In this document: piece by piece, positions 25,581-34,055 of the stretch
Numbering within the stretch: position 1 is the stretch's first letter
Layout: the number at the start of each line of letters is the position of its first letter
Assembly: GCF_018274385.1 (NCBI RefSeq)
Contig: NZ_JAAFYZ010000003.1
Location: 62,001 to 126,000 of the forward strand
Direction of reading: 5' to 3'
DNA: 64,000 bases
Origin: Catenulispora pinistramenti
Lineage (GTDB): Bacteria; Actinomycetota; Actinomycetes; Streptomycetales; Catenulisporaceae
Position numbers and translations under genes: made by a program
The notes under the pieces: generated by a model
Seen by the model: only the letters and a program-made list of their open reading frames with translations
Told to the model about the DNA's origin: nothing
Database searches by the model: none

Positions 25581-25715
25581 GTGGACCAGACCACCATTGA
25601 CGAACTGTTCGACGGGCCGCTCGTCACCGCGGTCCCGAGCGGGACGCTCGTGGAGAAGTCGCCGGGCGACGGCGACGGCGAGGACAAGGGCGACTATTGC
25701 AGCGTGCAGCGCTGA
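25581..25715 (+). CDS. 44-residue candidate precursor peptide
   Basis: The ORF starts at GTG 25581 with an excellent AGGAGG site (25570-25575) five bases upstream. It encodes an acidic leader-like first half (MDQTTIDELFDGPLVTAV), a middle SGTLVEKSP, then a Gly/Asp/Glu cluster (GDGDGEDKGDYC) and a C-terminal SVQR. It has no signal peptide. It begins the operon with the asparagine-synthetase-like gene 92 bases downstream. In lasso peptides a cyclase of that fold joins a peptide N-terminus to an Asp/Glu side chain, and the acidic cluster could serve. The usual Thr before a lasso core, and the B1/B2 genes, are missing. Identity as a RiPP precursor is inferred. Confidence 0.6.
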   Translation: MDQTTIDELFDGPLVTAVPSGTLVEKSPGDGDGEDKGDYCSVQR

Positions 25716-25807
25716 TCCACTGACTGCCGCGTCCGGGCTGGCGCACTTCTCGTGCGCTCCGCGGGCCCGGGCGCGGCTTCCCCCACCGCCAACGCGCAAG
25801 GAACCCC

Positions 25808-27262
25808 ATGTTCAGTTTCGATATCTCGACGGTGACGGACGGCTCCGTCACCTGGAGCCGTGACGGAGACGCGTGGGTCGGCCCGGCCGGCTGGGTGCGG
25901 CCCTTCGAACATCCGGCGTTGCAGGCGACAGCGGTCGCGGACGGCGCCAGTCTGTGTCTGACAGTCGCTGAACGGTGTGAGAAGCCAGACTTCGTGCGCT
26001 TGCACGTCGATGGTTCCACGGTTGCCGTGGAGGCGGGACCGCTTGGTCGTGCCCCTGTCTACGTCCGGTACCGGAGCAATCGATTGGCGGGCGGCTGGCG
26101 TCTCAGTGACCTGATGGAGGGCTTGTCGGTCGGCGCCGTGAACGGCCGAGAGCTGACGAGGCAGCTGACTCGCCGCCATCGCTACACGGCCGACACCGTC
26201 TTCGACGGCGTCCTGCGTCTGACGGAGCGCGCTCGAATCAGCGTCGGCGCATCGGGCTTGCGGGTCCAGTACCCGGAGCCCGTCGAACGCCCGATCACGC
26301 GGCGTGCCCTGAAGCCCGGGATCGATCCGGTGGCGGTTCTCGGCGAATTGCTGGGCCGGCATGTGGAAGAGCGGCCCGTGGACGGGGTCGAGTTGTCGGG
26401 CGGGGCCGACTCGGCGCTCGTGGCCGCCGAGGTCGTCCGAGCGTCCGGTCGTCGAATGCAGAGCTTTGGGCTGGTCATGCCTGGTGAGCAAGGCCTCGCC
26501 CAAGCGAATCGTCGTGCTGGGATCGTTGAGGGGCTGAAGCTCGCGGACAACTCGATCCTCGCGGCGGCGTATCCGCCGTTCGGAGCCGGTCGGCGCTGTG
26601 GGTTGCACGACCCGGCCAGCTCGTATTACTGCGAGGCCTTCGACGCGCTTGCCGCCGTGGCCGGCACCCTTGGCGTGCGTGTTATGGCGACGGGTTTCGG
26701 CGGCGACGAATTGATGGCTTGTCCCGCCGAAGCGCAGCCGACGCCAACCGAAGAGGTATTGCCTGCCTGGCTCAGTGTCAAAGCACGTACGGAGGCGCGG
26801 GAGCTGGACGACGACTTGGCGCCTTCAGCGCATCTGTGCACGCCGACCCTGATGGCGGTTGCCTCACATGCCCCTGGCCTGCTCGCTGCCGGCATCTGGC
26901 CGGTCGCCCCGTTTGCGGACCCCGCGCTGACCCGGTTCTGCCAGCAGCTTCCTGAGGACCTGGTAGTCGGCAAGCGCCTGCTGCGGCATCGCCTGGCCCA
27001 GTACATCCCCAAGCGGATCGCCCACAAGCCATCTCCGGAGACGTTCCGCCCTGTGATGCAGATCGGGATGCGACGATTTGGCCTCCGGCTCCTCGGCGAC
27101 TACCTCAAACGCGGCATGCTGCTGGCGGACCTCGGCTTCGTCGAGCCCTCGGAGCTTCAGGCGGCGGTCCATGCCGCGAGTGCCGGTTCGACGGTTGATT
27201 CCCGGTTGGCAGATGTCCTGCGTCTGGAGCACGGACTTCGTCAGGCGTGGGGTCAGCTGTGA
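25808..27262 (+). CDS. Asparagine-synthetase-like enzyme (lasso cyclase-like fold)
   Basis: This is a 484-residue protein. The C-terminal synthetase domain has the PP-loop motif LSGGADSAL at 196-204 and TGFGGDELM at 294-302, so it should adenylate a carboxylate with ATP. The N-terminal domain corresponds to the glutaminase fold but begins MFSFDIS, with no Cys at position 2, so it cannot release ammonia from glutamine. The same loss occurs in lasso peptide cyclases and beta-lactam synthetases, which make amide bonds with an internal amine. It lies directly downstream of a short acidic peptide gene and overlaps a methyltransferase gene by four bases. The likely substrate is that peptide (inference). 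Confidence 0.82.
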   Translation: MFSFDISTVTDGSVTWSRDGDAWVGPAGWVRPFEHPALQATAVADGASLCLTVAERCEKPDFVRLHVDGSTVAVEAGPLGRAPVYVRYRSNRLAGGWRLSDLMEGLSVGAVNGRELTRQLTRRHRYTADTVFDGVLRLTERARISVGASGLRVQYPEPVERPITRRALKPGIDPVAVLGELLGRHVEERPVDGVELSGGADSALVAAEVVRASGRRMQSFGLVMPGEQGLAQANRRAGIVEGLKLADNSILAAAYPPFGAGRRCGLHDPASSYYCEAFDALAAVAGTLGVRVMATGFGGDELMACPAEAQPTPTEEVLPAWLSVKARTEARELDDDLAPSAHLCTPTLMAVASHAPGLLAAGIWPVAPFADPALTRFCQQLPEDLVVGKRLLRHRLAQYIPKRIAHKPSPETFRPVMQIGMRRFGLRLLGDYLKRGMLLADLGFVEPSELQAAVHAASAGSTVDSRLADVLRLEHGLRQAWGQL

Positions 27263-28020
27263 CAAACTCTCCCAAAATGGAACATCTGAAAGAGGCGTCG
27301 CTGCTCTACCGGGAGCCGGCGCTGTATGCGCAGATGACTGACGCCGACGCTATCGACAGGGCCGCTGCCATCATCGCTCTAGCCGCCGTTCACGGTCCGT
27401 CCGGTGCCAAATCCGTGCTGGACCTGGGCTGCGGCACCGGCGCGGTCCTGGAACAGCTGGCTTGCACGTACTCCGATCAGGCAGGCGTCGACCTGCTGCC
27501 CGGAATGATCGACATCGCGAAGAAGCATCGCCCGGAGCTGGACCTGCGCGTTGGTGATATGCGTACGGTGCGTCTAGGCCGGTCCTTCGACGTTGTGATC
27601 TGCGTTGGCAATGCCCTGGCATACCTAATCGAGCCCGAGGACGTCCAGGCAGCCTTCGCCACCTTTGCCGAGCACTGCGTTCCCGGGGGCCTGTTGATCA
27701 TCCAGACACCCACCGTTTATCCCCCACTGGACAGGAACCGGAACGCGAAGGCGGAGGTGTCCGGACGGCATGCGGGCGTCGTGATCAGGTACACCCGGGA
27801 TCCAAGGGACGAGACATTCACCATGACTCGTCACTGGAACTTCGAGGACGGTGAGCGCACAACAGACGTGGTCCGTCGACGTGTCCTGTCCATCGAGGAG
27901 CAAGCGGTGTTCGCCAACTCGGTCGGCTTCACCCACGTCTGGCGGAGTACTAGGGACGGCGTAACTGTCTTCCACCGCGAAGGCGTGGGTGGTCCGGGGA
28001 CGGGAGCTGCTAGTGGCTGA
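27259..28020 (+). CDS. Class I SAM-dependent methyltransferase
   Basis: This 253-residue protein starts at GTG 27259, overlapping the synthetase stop by four bases. Motif I is VLDLGCGTGAVL. An acidic post-I residue (AGVDLLPGM), motif II/III regions (FDVVICVGNALAYL) and a post-III GGLLIIQTP follow. This is a small-molecule/peptide O- or N-methyltransferase type. Strict coupling with the synthetase suggests it acts on the same product. Confidence 0.85.
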   Translation: MTNSPKMEHLKEASLLYREPALYAQMTDADAIDRAAAIIALAAVHGPSGAKSVLDLGCGTGAVLEQLACTYSDQAGVDLLPGMIDIAKKHRPELDLRVGDMRTVRLGRSFDVVICVGNALAYLIEPEDVQAAFATFAEHCVPGGLLIIQTPTVYPPLDRNRNAKAEVSGRHAGVVIRYTRDPRDETFTMTRHWNFEDGERTTDVVRRRVLSIEEQAVFANSVGFTHVWRSTRDGVTVFHREGVGGPGTGAASG

Positions 28021-28309
28021 GACGCCGAAAGACTCTGTCCTCCTGTCCCTCGCGAAGGAGGGCTACAGCGGGAGCTACGGCGTCTTGCTGCTGGTGGCAG
28101 TGCTGATGGGTACGAACCCTGATGAACTGAGGCCTGAATCGGACGCGGAGCGGGACGAGTGGTCCGGGCACCTTCAGGGACTGCGCTCGGCGCTGACGTG
28201 CGTTGCGATACACGAGGCGAAGCTCGAACCCGGCGATGCGGCGGCCGTGGTGCAGCGGCACATAGAGGACGCAGCTCAGGTCATGGGCCGATCCCGCGGA
28301 TCGAGGTGA
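28013..28309 (+). CDS. Small hypothetical protein of the peptide locus
   Basis: This 98-residue protein starts at GTG 28013, overlapping the methyltransferase stop by eight bases, with CGGGAG upstream. It has a hydrophobic stretch, YGVLLLVAVLMGTNPDEL, then charged helices (DEWSGHLQGL...). No family is recognised. Overlap with the enzymes makes it part of the same operon. Confidence 0.6.
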   Translation: MAETPKDSVLLSLAKEGYSGSYGVLLLVAVLMGTNPDELRPESDAERDEWSGHLQGLRSALTCVAIHEAKLEPGDAAAVVQRHIEDAAQVMGRSRGSR

Positions 28310-28318
28310 GGCGCTGTG

Positions 28319-28741
28319 ATGCGCGGGTCTCTGACCTGTCCAGGACACGCCGAGCACCTGTCGGACGTGCGCAAGTTCATCCTCAAGGTCCTCGGTGACG
28401 TGCCCGGCGTTGATGTCGCTGAACTGGTGGCGTCGGAGCTGGCGGGCAACGCGATCGTCCACTCGGCGAGTGGTGGGCCGGGTGGGTCCTTCACGCTGCA
28501 TGTGGAGGTGCTGGCCGACCGCTGGCTGATACGCGTGGACGATGCCGGCGGGGTGACCGAGCCGCGGGTCCGCTGCGCCGACTCCGGGAAGGACGAGTCC
28601 GGCCGCGGGCTGGCGCTGGTGTCCGCGGTGTCGCTGGAGTGGGGTGTGGTCGGCGGCTGTGACGCGCGCTCGGTGTGGGCGGCCGTCCCGATTCCGGTGC
28701 GTCCGCAATCGGAGTTGAGTCTTGCTTCTTTGGCGACCTGA
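28319..28741 (+). CDS. RsbW-like ATP-binding regulator (HATPase_c_2)
   Basis: This 140-residue protein starts at ATG 28319 (or GTG 28316). Its N-box VASELAGNAIVHSA, G1 box VDDAGG and SGRGLALVSAVS are those of anti-sigma-factor ATPases. It is the last gene of the peptide operon, ten bases after the preceding gene. Its stop is followed by half of a hairpin split by a transposon at 28759. Confidence 0.75.
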   Translation: MRGSLTCPGHAEHLSDVRKFILKVLGDVPGVDVAELVASELAGNAIVHSASGGPGGSFTLHVEVLADRWLIRVDDAGGVTEPRVRCADSGKDESGRGLALVSAVSLEWGVVGGCDARSVWAAVPIPVRPQSELSLASLAT

Positions 28742-28749
28742 GTTGAAGG
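28742..28749. terminator. Left half of a terminator split by the transposon
   Basis: GTTGAAGG here and CCTTCAAC at 32843-32850 would form an 8-bp stem between two convergent genes if the 28759-32839 element and one TA copy were removed. The present DNA separates the halves by 4.1 kb. Confidence 0.45.
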
Positions 28750-28758
28750 CGCCGACAC

Positions 28759-29128
28759 CTACTGAGGTTCAAAGGGTGATGTCGTCAGGGTGAGTCCGGT
28801 GCCGGCTTGGGCGATGTCGATGAGCCAGGATCGGTACTGGATCGCGCGTAGTTCCTGGCGGATGGTGGCGATGGGGTGTTCCGGGTCGGCGAACGCGGTG
28901 TTGGCCAGGTTCCGGCGGATCAGCGGCCAGATGCCCTCGATCGGGTTCAGTTGTGGTGCGCAGGCTGGCAGTTGGTAGATGGTCAGCCAGTCGCGAGCGG
29001 CGATGTACTGCTTCATCCCGGCGGTCAGGTGGGTGTTCAGGTTGTCCCAGACGAGCATGATCGGGCCGCCGAGCTGGGTATGTGCCACGCCGATTAGATC
29101 CTGGTAGCCGGTCCGGGCGAAGCTTTTG
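28759..29128 (-). pseudogene. IS630-family transposase, 3' fragment
   Basis: The minus strand encodes the DDE C-terminus: LVWDNLNTHLT with the second Asp, then PAPQLNPIEG-type QLPACAPQLNPIEGIW with the catalytic Glu. The fragment stops at the shared edge near 29128. The first catalytic Asp and the DNA-binding part are absent. The bases beyond, to 29253, remain open but are unrelated. Confidence 0.8.
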
Positions 29129-29277
29129 TAGGAGTGCAACAGCTCGGTCATGCCTGCTGTCAGTCCTTGTCCATACAATCCGTTTGGAGTGGTTGTACCT
29201 TGCCTCCGAATTGCTACCAGGGGGTGAGGCGCAAACTGCTGCCCAAGGAGCAAACCAGCTGATACGGGAGCACACGG

Positions 29278-30237
29278 GTGCGCAAGTCAGTCGAATTTGA
29301 GCAGCTGCTCGCCAAGATCGTGAAAGAGCTTGAGCCTGAGGCGGTCGTCACCTGGGACGATCACATCACGGGCAGGCTGTCCGGGCGCAAGCGCCAGATC
29401 GACGTGTCCATCAGCCGCGAGGAACCAGCCTTCCTCGGCATTATCGACGCGAAGGACTACAAGAGGCCGGCGAGTATCGAGCGCATCGACGCCCTCACCG
29501 GCGTCATGCGAGACGTTGGTGCCAACTACGGCGCGCTCGCGTGCAGTGGTGGCTTCGCCGAGTCGATTCACACCTACGCCCGCAACTGCGGTATCTCGCT
29601 GTTCAACGTCCACGACGCCGAGTCGGTCAACTGGTCGCTGGAGCTCAAGATCCCGATCCTCTGGTACGAGCTGATGCCGGTGGTCGGGATCGGCGGCAAG
29701 CCGTACCTTGAAGCTGGCGACAGTATCGTTACCGGCGATCCCCGCGGCATCCAAGTCACCGCTGATGGTGGGAAGACACTTATTGATCCAATGTCGACCT
29801 TCGAGCGGTACTGGAACGGTCCGACAGCCAATCGAGCCCCGGGGATGCGCCATCACCTAACCTCTGATAGGCCCGTCGAGGCGGTTGTGACTGACGCTGC
29901 GGGCAACAGGCAGTTGCGGGACCTCATGGACTACGCGATTGTCTACACGGTCCAGCCAACGGCCTGGCTGGGTAAGTTCCAGCCGGCTGAGTGCCGGGGA
30001 CTCGTTGACGTCCTCGATGAGCAGGCGTTCAACGTCTCTCACCTGCCAGACGCGGCCATCCCGATGCAACGTGATGACAGCTGGGAGATCCTTGAGGAGC
30101 CAGACAAGTTCGCCGTGACCGCGCGCGGGACGGCAGTGGTCTGTACAGCACCAGTACTCATTAGCGATCCCAAGATCACGTCACTCCGCATGACGCACCT
30201 TGAGTCGGGGATGACTGAGTGGTTCTCGCAGAGCTGA
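29278..30237 (+). CDS. Mrr-like restriction endonuclease domain protein
   Basis: This 319-residue protein starts at GTG 29278 with GGGAG upstream. The N-terminal 130 residues show a PD-(D/E)xK nuclease core: E near 18-21, RQIDVSI with D42, and IIDAKDYK with D57 and K59. Helices with DVGANYGALACSGGF follow, typical of Mrr_cat domains. The C-terminal half (about 150-319) is beta-rich and unrecognised. By family it may cleave foreign or modified DNA, cytoplasmically. It is carried with a VRR-NUC gene inside the composite element, so a mobile defence role is plausible. Confidence 0.72.
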   Translation: MRKSVEFEQLLAKIVKELEPEAVVTWDDHITGRLSGRKRQIDVSISREEPAFLGIIDAKDYKRPASIERIDALTGVMRDVGANYGALACSGGFAESIHTYARNCGISLFNVHDAESVNWSLELKIPILWYELMPVVGIGGKPYLEAGDSIVTGDPRGIQVTADGGKTLIDPMSTFERYWNGPTANRAPGMRHHLTSDRPVEAVVTDAAGNRQLRDLMDYAIVYTVQPTAWLGKFQPAECRGLVDVLDEQAFNVSHLPDAAIPMQRDDSWEILEEPDKFAVTARGTAVVCTAPVLISDPKITSLRMTHLESGMTEWFSQS

Positions 30238-30400
30238 TGACCAAGTTGGTTTCTCGTCTTCGCGTAAAGCCGTCGCGAACGGAAAACCCATGTTGTGATG
30301 TCTGACCTGCATGGGACAGTGTGATGTGACCGGGCAGAGCCCTCGACTCGGCGACGTGGTTGCGCAGTAGCAGAACGTTAAGAATGTAAGGGCTGTGATA

Positions 30401-31702
30401 ATGGAAGATGCGTCGCCGAATACATGTGAGCATCGTGAGGTCGAGCTTCTCAGCCCCTGGGAGCTCATCCGCAAGTACACCTGCGTAGCCTGCGGGGGAG
30501 TCTTGACCTGCTCGTGTGATGCAGTCCTGGCAACGCGCGTTCTGCGGCACCAGGCTTTGACGGGGACCGACAGCTACAGCGCGGCAAGGGTGGCTGTGAC
30601 GCATCCACTGACCCCGAACGTGTGTGACGACTGTCGCGGCCTACCACCCAAGCCCTTCCCGCGATCTGAGCAGCGCGGGGCTACGACGAAGATCCATCGC
30701 TACTACTGGCGAGAGCTCTGGACTGAAAGTCACCTGCGGTTTCTCCAGTGGTGCGATGACGAAGGTATCTCGACCGTGGACGATGCCGGCAAGTCGCTGG
30801 TGCTGTGGCTTGAGCATCAGCAGCACAAGGATCAGATGAAACAGATCGAGCGCGAAGTTCTCGCCGAGATCAAGCAGTTGCACGCGACACACCCGAAGTA
30901 CGTCTATGACGAGCCGTCTGATGCTGACGTTCTGAAGGCTAATGGTGTCCGCGTCACGGATGCCAAAGCTGCCTATCTGACGCCGACCCGCGATCGAGTG
31001 CTGGTACTCCCGCTGGGTGTCACGGACCAGACTCAAGCCCAGTCTGTAGAGGAGTTCGTAGCGACTCGACTTCGGGCGGATGGTCGCGAGGTCATGTTCT
31101 GTGAGTCTCTGCCATTCCAGGCGCTCTACGGCTGCCTCATGTATCTGTGGGTCCAGGACCCTGCTGACCCGCTGATTCGGCCAGCAGGCGTCAGCCGCGA
31201 AGGCCAGGGTGGCACCGATGGCCAGCTCATCTGGACACTGCTTCCAGCGGACTACGGCCGGCAGGCGCACGCCGATCGGCGTCAGGCCGAGCTCGAAGCG
31301 CATCTCGACTTCATTGGTAGCACGACGGATGACCTCTTGTGGGCGTTCGATTACTGGCTTGAGTACTCCCGGCCGCTGCGGCAGTACCTGTGGGCCTACA
31401 GCGCGGAGGACGAACAACGGGCGCGGACCATCATTGGCGTGCTCGGCGTGGAGCGAGTGAAGACCATCCTGCGTTGGCTGGCGGAGTCGTATTGGGATCG
31501 CTACGTGGGCTGGCCCGACCTTCTGACTTGGCATGAGACGCCCGACGGGCCACGCGGCGTGCTGTTCGTTGAGGTCAAGTCCAGCTCCGACCGGCTCAGT
31601 GACGATCAAAAGACCTGGATCGAAGGTAACCGTGAGACGCTCGGGTTCGACTTCGAGATCGTGAAGGTCAACCGTACCCTGAGGATGCAAGTGACCGAGT
31701 AG
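30401..31702 (+). CDS. VRR-NUC domain protein with N-terminal zinc cysteines
   Basis: This 433-residue protein starts at ATG 30401, eight bases after AAGGG; the GTG at 30395 is too close. The N-terminus has several Cys pairs (TCVACGG, CSCD, CDDC), suggesting zinc binding. The C-terminal part (about 369-412) has the VRR-NUC pattern VGWPDLLTW with Asp and FVEVKSSSDRLSDDQKTW with E-x-K, as in FAN1-like and phage VRR-NUC nucleases. The middle is helical and unrecognised. It is encoded after the Mrr-like gene with about 160 bases between. Confidence 0.75.
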   Translation: MEDASPNTCEHREVELLSPWELIRKYTCVACGGVLTCSCDAVLATRVLRHQALTGTDSYSAARVAVTHPLTPNVCDDCRGLPPKPFPRSEQRGATTKIHRYYWRELWTESHLRFLQWCDDEGISTVDDAGKSLVLWLEHQQHKDQMKQIEREVLAEIKQLHATHPKYVYDEPSDADVLKANGVRVTDAKAAYLTPTRDRVLVLPLGVTDQTQAQSVEEFVATRLRADGREVMFCESLPFQALYGCLMYLWVQDPADPLIRPAGVSREGQGGTDGQLIWTLLPADYGRQAHADRRQAELEAHLDFIGSTTDDLLWAFDYWLEYSRPLRQYLWAYSAEDEQRARTIIGVLGVERVKTILRWLAESYWDRYVGWPDLLTWHETPDGPRGVLFVEVKSSSDRLSDDQKTWIEGNRETLGFDFEIVKVNRTLRMQVTE

Positions 31703-31740
31703 CTTCGGGAGGGGAATGGTTGGCTGTCTAGGCTTACCGC

Positions 31741-32839
31741 CTACTGACCTTCAAAGGGCGTTGTTGTAGAGGACTGACAGCGGTCGGTTAAAGCGGTACG
31801 TCTGACGTGTGCGATATCCGCAAGGAGGTGGGCTGACCGCGGAGCGTCAGGCGTTCCGTGAGCAGATCCGGATACAGGCGGCCGGGCGGTTCGCCGCCGA
31901 TGAGGACAGCGCTGCTGTGGCCAAGGCGCTTCGGGTGCGCTCTGTGCAGCGTTGGCGGGCAGCCTGGGAGACCGGCGGTGAGGCGGCGTTGGTATCCAAA
32001 GCGTCGCCGAACCATCCGCAGCTGTCCGAGGCGCAGTTCGCGATGTTGGGGGCCGAGTTGGAGCGGGGTCCTGCCGCGCGCAGCTGGCCGGATCAGAAAT
32101 GGATGCCTGGCAGGATCACAACGGTGACCGGGCGTCGATTCCACACGTCCTACACCGTTGCCGGCGTCTACTACTGCCGTGCCGCCACGGCTGATCGACG
32201 AGGCTCCGATCACCGGCTGGATGCGGGAGATGTAGCCGGACGTGGAAACACCCGGGCGGCGTCCGCGGCCTGGTTGGTCTTCGAAGGCGAAGCCGGGTGC
32301 TCGATGACGCCGCCGCCCGCACCTGGTCCCGCCGCGGCCACACCCCAATCACCCGAGTGCGCGGACGCTCACGTCGCCGCCTGTCAGTGGCGGCACTGGT
32401 CTGCTACAAACCCGGTCAACGCTCCCGGCTCGTCTACCGCCCGGCACCGGACCGTCGTACCGACGGCCGCAAAAGCTTCGCCTGGACCGGCTACCAGGAT
32501 CTAGTCAGCGTGGTACATACCCAGCTCGGCGGCCCGATCGTGCTCGTCTGGGACAACCTGAACACCCACCTGACCGCCGGGATGAAGCAGTACATCGCCG
32601 CTCGCGACTGGTTGACCATCTACCAACTGCCAGCCTGCGCACCACAACTGAACCCGATCGAGGGCATCTGGCCGCTGATCCGCCGGAACCTGGCCAACAC
32701 CGCGTTCGCCGACCCGGAACACCCGATCGCCACCATCCGCCAGGAACTACGCGCGATCCAGTACCGATCCTGGCTCATCGACATCGCCCAAGCCGGCACC
32801 GGACTCATCCTGACGACATCACCCTTTGAACCTCAGTAG
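31741..32839 (+). mobile_element. IS630-type insertion sequence, decayed
   Basis: Left end CTACTGACCTTCAAAGGGCG and right end complement CTACTGAGGTTCAAAGGG form imperfect terminal repeats, with TA inside each edge. Length is about 1.1 kb, normal for IS630. The right 370 bp also serve as the right arm of the composite unit. Confidence 0.8.
31809..32839 (+). pseudogene. IS630-family transposase with frameshifts
   Basis: The N-terminal helix-turn-helix part (FAADEDSAAVAKALRVRSVQ) reads in one frame to about 32160. A FEGEAG segment with the expected first acidic residue lies near 32280-32300. The DDE remainder, from about 32310 to the stop at 32839, is in another frame (RTWSRRGHTP...LVWDNLNTHLT...QLNPIEGIW). 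A third frame with an internal stop covers 32200-32260. Several shifts mean it is inactive unless trans-complemented. Confidence 0.8.
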
Positions 32840-33942
32840 AGCCCTTCAACCGACCTGCGGATGATTTCTGCGTCCTCCGGATACGAGACCTCGAAGCTTT
32901 CCCAATAGGATGCCGCCTCGTCGCGTACTTCTTGGCTCTCTTTTGAGAGATCCGCCTCAGCTATCGGGCCCATGAACCGAACTAGATGAGGCGGCAAATG
33001 CGCCATGAGGTGGTCCTCTGCCTCGGACGCTCTTATTTTGGCTCGGGCGATCTCGTGGTCTTCCGCGGTAAAGCTGAGAAGGTACGGAACCATTAGCGTG
33101 CGGGCTATAGGAATGTCTGGACCGATCTCGGCGAGTCCGGGTAACGACATGCCGCCTGGCTGGAGTGCCTGCCCCATTCGGGTTTGAGCCGCAGCGTATC
33201 GATAGGCGCCGTCAACGATCTCCCGTGCTGCTATGAAGTCATCGACCGATGCGGAGTGTACGGCCTCGGTCATGCGATCTAAGCTGCTGGAGGCCATCTT
33301 CTCGGCGGCCCGGTCAAAATCCTGACCGTCGTTGAATCCCGCCACGGTCAGGGCTTCACCGACTCCTTCACTGCTTGGGACCTCGCCGGCGAAGACGGCC
33401 GTCAGCAGTGTGCTGAGGGCACCGTCGAGGTACTGCTGTCCCGATGTCTTCTCCCCAGCAGGGGACGACTTCGTCATTTTGCGTGCCCGCTGTCGCCACG
33501 GTGCCAGAACCGTCCCGGCGACATGTTGAGCCAAGACCCGGGCGGCGGCATCTGCTATATCGGCGGCGACGTGGACTTCAGGCATCTGCTTTACTGCTAT
33601 TTCGGTAAGGCGACGTTTGAGCCAGGTCAGGAAGTGGGAGTACGAATCCTTCAGTTTTTCGAGGCGGACCGGGTACCCGTCGGCGAACAGTGCAATCGGT
33701 CCTTCAACTAGCTTGATGCCTGAACGCATCAGAGTCGCGACCGCCATGACTTGATCTACATAGCCGTCCGGGTTCGTGCTTCGCGACCCAGGTACACCGG
33801 CAACGTGCACGTGGTCGCGTGCTGGCAGGCAGCCGGCCTGTCGCCAGCGCTCCAGCTTGCGGGCGGTCACACCCGTCTCACCGCGCTCGCGGCAGGCGAC
33901 GATCGTCTCCTGGTCAGCAACGGACGTCCTGCGGTCGGTCAT
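32833..33942 (-). CDS. Hypothetical protein; stop codon supplied by transposon end
   Basis: This is a 369-residue unknown. The N-terminal region TARKLERWRQAGCLP resembles a MerR-like helix-turn-helix, and most of the rest is helical. The reading frame ends ...EGL then Tyr-TGA, where Tyr and TGA come from the IS630-type terminus (TACTGA). Without the element, the frame would read ...EGL then TAG. The protein is therefore nearly full length, with one extra residue. It is convergent with the RsbW-like gene now 4 kb away. Confidence 0.65.
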   Translation of the reverse strand: MTDRRTSVADQETIVACRERGETGVTARKLERWRQAGCLPARDHVHVAGVPGSRSTNPDGYVDQVMAVATLMRSGIKLVEGPIALFADGYPVRLEKLKDSYSHFLTWLKRRLTEIAVKQMPEVHVAADIADAAARVLAQHVAGTVLAPWRQRARKMTKSSPAGEKTSGQQYLDGALSTLLTAVFAGEVPSSEGVGEALTVAGFNDGQDFDRAAEKMASSSLDRMTEAVHSASVDDFIAAREIVDGAYRYAAAQTRMGQALQPGGMSLPGLAEIGPDIPIARTLMVPYLLSFTAEDHEIARAKIRASEAEDHLMAHLPPHLVRFMGPIAEADLSKESQEVRDEAASYWESFEVSYPEDAEIIRRSVEGLY

Positions 33943-34055
33943 AACCGCAGGCTAGGGCACCTACCCGTGATCATGAAGCCTTGAGGTGCTGCTGATTTGC
34001 CAATCTTGTCTGGAACGGCGGCGCCGGGCCGCCCGGCTGGGAAGGGAGGTGCACG

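Larger units (their letters stand above)
28759..32839. mobile_element. Composite transposon-like unit bounded by inverted IS630-type 3' ends
   Basis: Both outer edges are the same IS630-type 3' terminus (CTACTGAGGTTCAAAGGGTG and its complement). The edge copies are 370 bp long (28759-29128 and 32470-32839), inverted, and differ at about eight positions by eye. TA dinucleotides lie at both outer junctions, as expected for IS630/Tc1-type insertion. The unit carries two nuclease-domain genes and one decayed transposase. Confidence 0.7.

Noticed and set aside
25581-27262. Classic lasso peptide cluster
   Set aside because: The synthetase fold fits, but no B1/B2 homologue or transporter is present, and the Thr normally two residues before the core is not evident. 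It is kept as a related but distinct system.
31809-32504. Intact IS630 transposase by programmed frameshift
   Set aside because: More than one frame change is needed, including a segment with an in-frame stop and no slippery A/T run, so decay is more likely.
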